A stretch of 64,000 nucleotides of DNA from Mesorhizobium sp. M00.F.Ca.ET.216.01.1.1 (lineage in GTDB: Bacteria > Pseudomonadota > Alphaproteobacteria > Rhizobiales > Rhizobiaceae), in assembly GCF_004010325.2 (NCBI RefSeq), contig NZ_SADR02000002.1:248001-312000 (forward strand). Reading direction: 5' to 3'. The notes under the pieces are model-generated. The model saw only the letters and a list, made by a program, of their open reading frames with translations. It was not told the DNA's origin and searched no databases. A program made the translations under genes and the position numbers. Positions 60,067-64,000 of this stretch are shown here, one piece after another (the stretch's first letter is position 1; each line of letters opens with the position of its first letter).

Positions 60067-60635
60067 GCTGTTTTCCCTCCCAGTTAATCCGGAACGGGCT
60101 GCAGCATCCTTTTGAGCCGTAGACTGATCACGGACAGGCGCACAATGAATGACTGCCCCACCCGGATGTCCGGACAGGTCAGGCAATCAGCGAGGCATCT
60201 CAAGCATGTGAAGCATTAGACGAAACTCTGCTTGGGTTTCGTCCTTGGAGAGTGCGCCTTTGAAACTGAGCTGTCCACAACTTGGACGGGATAGTGACCT
60301 TGCGGTATTCGTGCTGGTTTCCCCGTTCCGCCGAAAGTCGGGGCCCCTCCGGTCGCTATCGAGCGGGCTGGCAACTTCCAGACTAATAGTCTGGAATGGG
60401 ACCGGAAGCTTAGGAAACGTAGTACCCCAATGGACAGTCCGCATCATGCCGACTCTGCCCTGCCGTGGACATCAGTCAATACGTAGGCGAATGGCCGCAT
60501 TTGCCAATCGTGCCGAAGTCGAAAGTCCGACCCGCTGCCCCTCAGCATCTTGACGAAAATTGGTGCGCCTGTTTGAGACACTGGGGCAATCGGGACATTT
60601 GCTCCGTGGGGAGATGAGCAAGCGGTGGGCAAGCT
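60067..60635. other. Intergenic region with a palindrome; no gene seen
   Basis: This is a divergent gap of 569 bp between the sulfite oxidase-type and peptidase genes. It has short frames on both strands without ribosome sites. The only clear element is the perfect palindrome at 60376-60396. Confidence 0.45.
60376..60396. promoter_or_regulatory. Perfect 21-bp palindrome, probable operator
   Basis: TTCCAGACTA and TAGTCTGGAA flank a single central A. Ten-base perfect arms are well beyond chance in a 570-bp gap. TetR- or LysR-type regulators use operators of this style. No regulator gene is intact nearby. Confidence 0.65.
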
Positions 60636-61694
60636 GTGAAACGCGTTTTTCAATTGCTTGCCGCGGTGACCATGGCGTCCGGCGTGACCGGTTGCACCAG
60701 CATTTCCTACTACGCGCAGTCGTTGGAAGGCCATGTGCAGATCATGGCGGCGCGCGAAAATGTTGCAAAACTGATTCATGATCCTTCGACGCCTGAGGCA
60801 TTGCGCGCCAAGTTGACGTCGGCGGGCACCATACGACGGTTTGCGACAAATGAACTGGCACTGCCCGAAAACAATAGCTACCGCAGCTATGTTGACATCG
60901 GTCGGGACGCTGTGACTTGGGCCGTTTTTGCCGCGCCGCAATTCTCCCTGACGCCACGAACATGGTGCTTTCCGGTTTTCGGCTGCGTTCCGTACCGGGG
61001 TTACTTCGCTCGGAAATCTGCGACTGAAAGCGCTATCGAACTTCATAGACAGGGGCTGGACGTCTATGTCACAGGCGTCACCGCATATTCCACACTGGGC
61101 TGGTCCAGTGACCCGCTGCTAAGCACCATGCTCCGTCAGGACGACACGTATCTTGCAAGCCTTGTCTTTCATGAACTGGCGCATCAGCGCATCTATGTGG
61201 ATGACGACTCCGCATTCAATGAGGCTTTCGCAGTTGCCGTCGAAACAACCGGAGTAAGGAAATGGCTCCGCGCCGCTGGCGATCACGCCCGATTGCGCCG
61301 CTACGAAGCCGATCGCAAGCGCCGGGCCGATTTTCTCGGACTGGTGTCGAAAACTCGGGACGAGTTAAGGCAGGTCTATGAAAGTTCCGGTAGCTTGGAG
61401 CGGATGGCGGCTGACAAGGCAGCCGCGATCGACAAGCTGCGGATGCGCTACCGGCAAATGCGCGATAAGCGCTGGGCCGGATACCGGGGATACGACGCCT
61501 GGTTCGATGCCCGGATCAACAACGCAAAGCTCGCCGCGACTGCTGTTTACGGCGAACAGGTTCCGGCGTTTCTTCGGTTGTTCGACTTGTGCTCCAGCGA
61601 TTATCCAAGGTTCTACGCTTCTGTTCGACGGATTGCGGATATGCAGAAACCTTCCCGTGCCGAAGCGCTCAAGGCTGTCGCTACGTGTGATTGA
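60636..61694 (+). CDS. Lipoprotein putative aminopeptidase (HExxH; PF10023 type)
   Basis: The 352-residue protein has a lipoprotein signal with lipobox ASGVTGC (Cys20), so it should be lipid-anchored. A zinc-protease motif, HELAH (179-183), is followed by NEAFAVAVE with the likely third ligand Glu196. YFARKSATESAIELHRQGLD and the RYRQMRDKRWAGYRGYDAWF region match the putative aminopeptidase family COG4324/PF10023. The physiological substrate is unknown. The start is GTG at 60636 with a weak ribosome site. Confidence 0.87.
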   Translation: MKRVFQLLAAVTMASGVTGCTSISYYAQSLEGHVQIMAARENVAKLIHDPSTPEALRAKLTSAGTIRRFATNELALPENNSYRSYVDIGRDAVTWAVFAAPQFSLTPRTWCFPVFGCVPYRGYFARKSATESAIELHRQGLDVYVTGVTAYSTLGWSSDPLLSTMLRQDDTYLASLVFHELAHQRIYVDDDSAFNEAFAVAVETTGVRKWLRAAGDHARLRRYEADRKRRADFLGLVSKTRDELRQVYESSGSLERMAADKAAAIDKLRMRYRQMRDKRWAGYRGYDAWFDARINNAKLAATAVYGEQVPAFLRLFDLCSSDYPRFYASVRRIADMQKPSRAEALKAVATCD

Positions 61695-62181
61695 CTTCAA
61701 CAAGCAGGGGAGCCCGGTCTCTGGAATGCTCCGATAGGGCCGGAAGCGGAACGTCCGCTCTCGAGATGATGGGCTAGAAAGTCGACCTTTTCATCCAGGG
61801 TAGTGCGCAGACCGCTTTGCGCCAGAGAACGAACCCGCTCGCTTGCGCGAGGTTCACGACCATCGGATTGAGGTGCGCCGCTGCCGCGCGATGAGCGCCC
61901 ACCTTGCCTGGCAAACCGTTTGATGTCAGCGACTCTTCCAAGCCTAGTGTTTGTTGGGCAACAGCACCCTAAGTGACACCCAACTCTTCCGAGGCAACCC
62001 GGAAATTGAGTTGGCGCGCTGCGCTCTCGAATATGTGTAGTGAGTTTAGTGTAGCGCCAAACCAACGATAATCTTGAGAAAAATCCGAGACTAGGGCACA
62101 ATTTGTGAACTGAGGTGGACAGCTATCTCAAGTCCGGCCCTGTCGCGCCGAGTGACAGTTCGCGTCGGAGGAGCGGCGTCG
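61695..62181. other. Gap with a LysR remnant, upstream of nuoJ
   Basis: This 487-bp gap has no intact gene. It contains the LysR fragment at 61930-62046 on the minus strand, and the nuoJ leader with GGAGGAG at 62167-62173. Confidence 0.45.
61930..62046 (-). pseudogene. LysR-family regulator, helix-turn-helix remnant with a nonsense codon
   Basis: Reading from 62046, the frame gives NSLHIFESAARQLNFRVASE and ELGVT, a stop (TAG at 61971-61969), then GAVAQQTLGLEESL. This is the winged-helix start of GcvA-type LysR proteins, where the stop replaces the conserved Gln of VTQGAV. Further downstream the frame has no recognisable LysR sequence, and no effector domain remains. No start codon is kept. 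Confidence 0.65.
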
Positions 62182-62682
62182 ATGGATCAGGGGTTCTTTC
62201 TTCTGTTCGCTGCGGCGTCCGTGGTCACGGCCCTGACCTTGGTCCTGGCGCGGAATCCAGTTCACAGCGCATTGGCGCTGATGGCGTGTTTCCTGCAGAT
62301 ATCGGCGATCTTCGTCCTGCTCGAGGCGCCGTTGCTCGCGGTCATCCAGATTTTCGTCTATGTCGGCGCGATCATGGTCCTGTTCCTATTCGTGATCATG
62401 ATGATTGATGTGCGCGAAGCGGTATTGCAGCGGTTCTTGCCGGGCAGCAACCTGCCTGTTCTGGTGCTGCTCGTCCTGCTTGGGGTCGAGATGCTTGTAC
62501 TGGTGCTCAGGAGCGACCGCTTTTCGGTCGCGAAGCCCGTCGCAATGCGCACCGGCGGTGAGGTCAGGCAGCTCAGCACGACACTTTTCGCCGACTATCT
62601 CCTGCCGTTTGAAGTCGCCTCCGTCATCCTGCTGGCGGCCCTGGTAGGCGCCATCGTGCTGGCGCGGAAGGAGCCGGAGTGA
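62182..62682 (+). CDS. nuoJ: NADH-quinone oxidoreductase subunit J-like protein
   Basis: The 166-residue membrane protein has five hydrophobic segments and the NuoJ signature [20 protein letters not shown] and [20 protein letters not shown]. NuoJ is part of the proton-pumping membrane arm. The start at 62182 follows GGAGGAG at eight bases; an upstream GTG at 62152 is less likely. The stop overlaps the nuoK ATG by one base. No nuoA-I genes precede it; a degraded LysR fragment lies upstream. Confidence 0.92.
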   Translation: MDQGFFLLFAAASVVTALTLVLARNPVHSALALMACFLQISAIFVLLEAPLLAVIQIFVYVGAIMVLFLFVIMMIDVREAVLQRFLPGSNLPVLVLLVLLGVEMLVLVLRSDRFSVAKPVAMRTGGEVRQLSTTLFADYLLPFEVASVILLAALVGAIVLARKEPE

Positions 62683-62984
62683 TGGTGCCGCTCTGGTGGT
62701 TTATCGTGCTCGGAGTGGTCCTGTTCGTGATCGGAGCGGCGGGCGTACTGCTCAGACGCAATATCCTGGTCGTGCTGATGTCGCTGGAACTGCTGCTTAA
62801 CTCGGTCAACATCAACTTCATCGCTTTCGGGCACTACTACGACGACTTCCGCGGGCAGATTTTCGCAATCTTCGTCATCGCAATCACTGCGGCGGAGGTT
62901 GCCGTTGCCCTCGGCATCTTGGTCGCCCTCGCGAGGAACAAGTCCACCCTCAAGGTCGACGAAGTGACCATGATGAAAGGATAG
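62682..62984 (+). CDS. nuoK: NADH-quinone oxidoreductase subunit K-like protein
   Basis: This 100-residue, three-helix NuoK/MnhC-type protein has the conserved membrane glutamates in [20 protein letters not shown] and [20 protein letters not shown], which lie on the proton path. The start ATG at 62682 overlaps the nuoJ stop. The ending EVTMMKG is slightly longer than usual for NuoK (DLNLL type). It is followed after 4 bp by the NuoL/M-type gene. Confidence 0.93.
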   Translation: MVPLWWFIVLGVVLFVIGAAGVLLRRNILVVLMSLELLLNSVNINFIAFGHYYDDFRGQIFAIFVIAITAAEVAVALGILVALARNKSTLKVDEVTMMKG

Positions 62985-62988
62985 CGGC

Positions 62989-64000
62989 TTGGACCCGGTG
63001 ATGTCGATCCGGCCGCTGCTTGCCGTTGCCGTCGCAGGTCTGGCGGTCCTTGCAATTCTCCTTCTAAACAAACGCGAGCAACTCCGCGATGCAGTCTCGC
63101 CGTTGGCCGCGATCGCCATGTTCGCAATTGTCGCCTCAATGGCGCCCACGGTTCTGGCTGGCGGGACTGTCGATTTGCGCCTGTTCGAGATTCTGCCGGG
63201 GATCGACTTCGCTTTCCGTGTCGATGCGCTCGGCATGGTGTTTGCCACCGTCTCGTCGCTGCTGTGGATCGTGGCGTCAATCTATTCCATTGGCTACATG
63301 CGGCACTTGAATGAGCATGCGCAGACCCGGTTCTTCGCCTGCTTCGCCGCCAGCCTCGCGGCGGCCGCCGGGGGCGCCTTTGCCGCCAATCTGTTCACGT
63401 TGGTGATCTTCTACGAGGTGCTGAGCCTCGTTACCTATCCGCTCGTCTACCACCACGAGGACGAGGAGGGATGGACGGGCAGCCGCAAGTACCTCGTCTA
63501 TTTGATGGGCGCGTCGAAAAGCGTGCTTCTGGCCGCGCTGGCGTTGACTTACCACATTGCGGGGTCGCTCGACTTTGTGGCGGGGGGGCTGCTGGCGGGG
63601 GTCGACGCCTCGGCGCCGCTGCTGACTGTCGTCTATTTCTGCTATCTCTTCGGCTTCGCCAAGGCCGCGGTGATGCCGATGCACGCCTGGCTGCCTGCCG
63701 CGATGGTGGCGCCGACACCGGTCAGCGCTCTCTTGCATGCGGTGGCCGTCGTCAAGATGGGTGTGTTCTGCGTGCTGCGTGTGGTGTTCCACGTCTTCGG
63801 CGCAGGGCTGGTGGGCGGGCTGGGGCTCGGCATCGCCACGGCCTATGTGGTCTCGTTCACGATCCTGATGGCGTCCATCTACGCCCTGACGCGGGACGAC
63901 CTGAAGGCGCGGCTCGCCTATTCGACGGTCAGCCAACTCTCCTACATCGTGCTGGGCGCGGTTCTGCTGTCGCCCGTCGCGATGGTCGGGGGGATCATCC
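62989..64000 (+). CDS. NuoL/NuoM/MrpD-type proton-conducting membrane subunit (partial)
   Basis: The open frame runs past the end of the window for at least 337 codons. It has many hydrophobic segments and the antiporter-like core: SIYSIGYMRHLNEHAQTRFF, LVIFYEVLSLVTYPLVYHHE with the conserved Glu, KYLVYLMGASK, and FAKAAVMPMHAWLPAAMVAP, TPVSALLHAVAVVKMG. The start is uncertain: TTG at 62989 has AAGGA at seven bases, while ATG at 63001 has none. NuoL, NuoM and MrpA/D cannot be separated from this part. Confidence 0.88.
   Translation, partial: MDPVMSIRPLLAVAVAGLAVLAILLLNKREQLRDAVSPLAAIAMFAIVASMAPTVLAGGTVDLRLFEILPGIDFAFRVDALGMVFATVSSLLWIVASIYSIGYMRHLNEHAQTRFFACFAASLAAAAGGAFAANLFTLVIFYEVLSLVTYPLVYHHEDEEGWTGSRKYLVYLMGASKSVLLAALALTYHIAGSLDFVAGGLLAGVDASAPLLTVVYFCYLFGFAKAAVMPMHAWLPAAMVAPTPVSALLHAVAVVKMGVFCVLRVVFHVFGAGLVGGLGLGIATAYVVSFTILMASIYALTRDDLKARLAYSTVSQLSYIVLGAVLLSPVAMVGGII

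Noticed and set aside
60187..60447. 86-codon gene on the minus strand upstream of the sulfite oxidase-type gene
   Set aside because: No ribosome site and no family, and it contains the palindrome; kept as intergenic.
60444..61046. 200-codon frame on the minus strand
   Set aside because: Mostly antisense to the lipoprotein peptidase, whose lipobox and HELAH motif are clear.

Overview
The window is GC-rich, densely coded chromosomal DNA of an alphaproteobacterium. It is most likely a rhizobium of the Mesorhizobium/Phyllobacteriaceae type; this is inferred from gene content and order, not from a database search. Pointers are the glgP-glgB-glgC-glgA-pgm-glgX operon, a frcBCA fructose transporter with a divergent ROK regulator, betI-betC-betA-betB, a rhizobial-type (ReAV-like) asparaginase, exopolysaccharide pyruvyltransferases, and palindromic intergenic elements typical of rhizobia. 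No IS element, phage or CRISPR array was seen.

Layout. 0-9.7 kb: end of a HerA-like ATPase gene (DUF853), heterodimeric methylmalonyl-CoA mutase (mutA, mutB), an AbrB/Doc toxin-antitoxin pair with a readable promoter-operator, a Gre-family factor, a membrane-anchored methyltransferase divergent from a TetR regulator with palindromic operators, a Tat-exported beta-helix protein and an asparaginase. 9.7-17.4 kb: choline-O-sulfate to glycine betaine operon (betI, betC, a PLP dehydratase, betA, betB) with a divergent thiolase. 17.5-27.2 kb: exopolysaccharide genes, with GDP-mannose supply (a mannose-1-phosphate guanylyltransferase fused to an epimerase domain, and a phosphomannomutase), glycosyltransferases, two pyruvyltransferase-type proteins and a flippase. 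27.7 kb: tRNA-Pro(CGG). 28-33.4 kb: oligopeptide ABC transporter. 34.1-47 kb: complete glycogen operon including a terminal GH13 glucosidase. 47.1-53 kb: fructose uptake and phosphorylation. 53.2-55.6 kb: a sugar aminotransferase and a Fic protein. 55.6-62.1 kb: a gene-poor zone with broken genes (SDR, cupin, LysR), small stress-type genes, a sulfite oxidase-type molybdoenzyme and a lipoprotein peptidase. 62.2 kb to the end: nuoJ, nuoK and a NuoL/M-type subunit.

How the genes fit together. Much of the window handles carbon and osmotic state: fructose enters through Frc and is phosphorylated, pgm and glgC divert glucose phosphate to glycogen, glgP/glgX/GH13 recover it, the mannose genes divert hexose to exopolysaccharide, and bet genes turn choline sulfate into the osmoprotectant betaine. 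The most distinctive observations are a 16-bp perfect hairpin over the fic start that leaves the Shine-Dalgarno in the loop, the promoter-embedded repeats of the toxin-antitoxin pair, the guanylyltransferase-epimerase fusion, the TTGACA-bearing inverted repeat between frcB and frcR, the pseudogene cluster at 55.6-62.1 kb, and nuoJK genes with no nuoA-I upstream.
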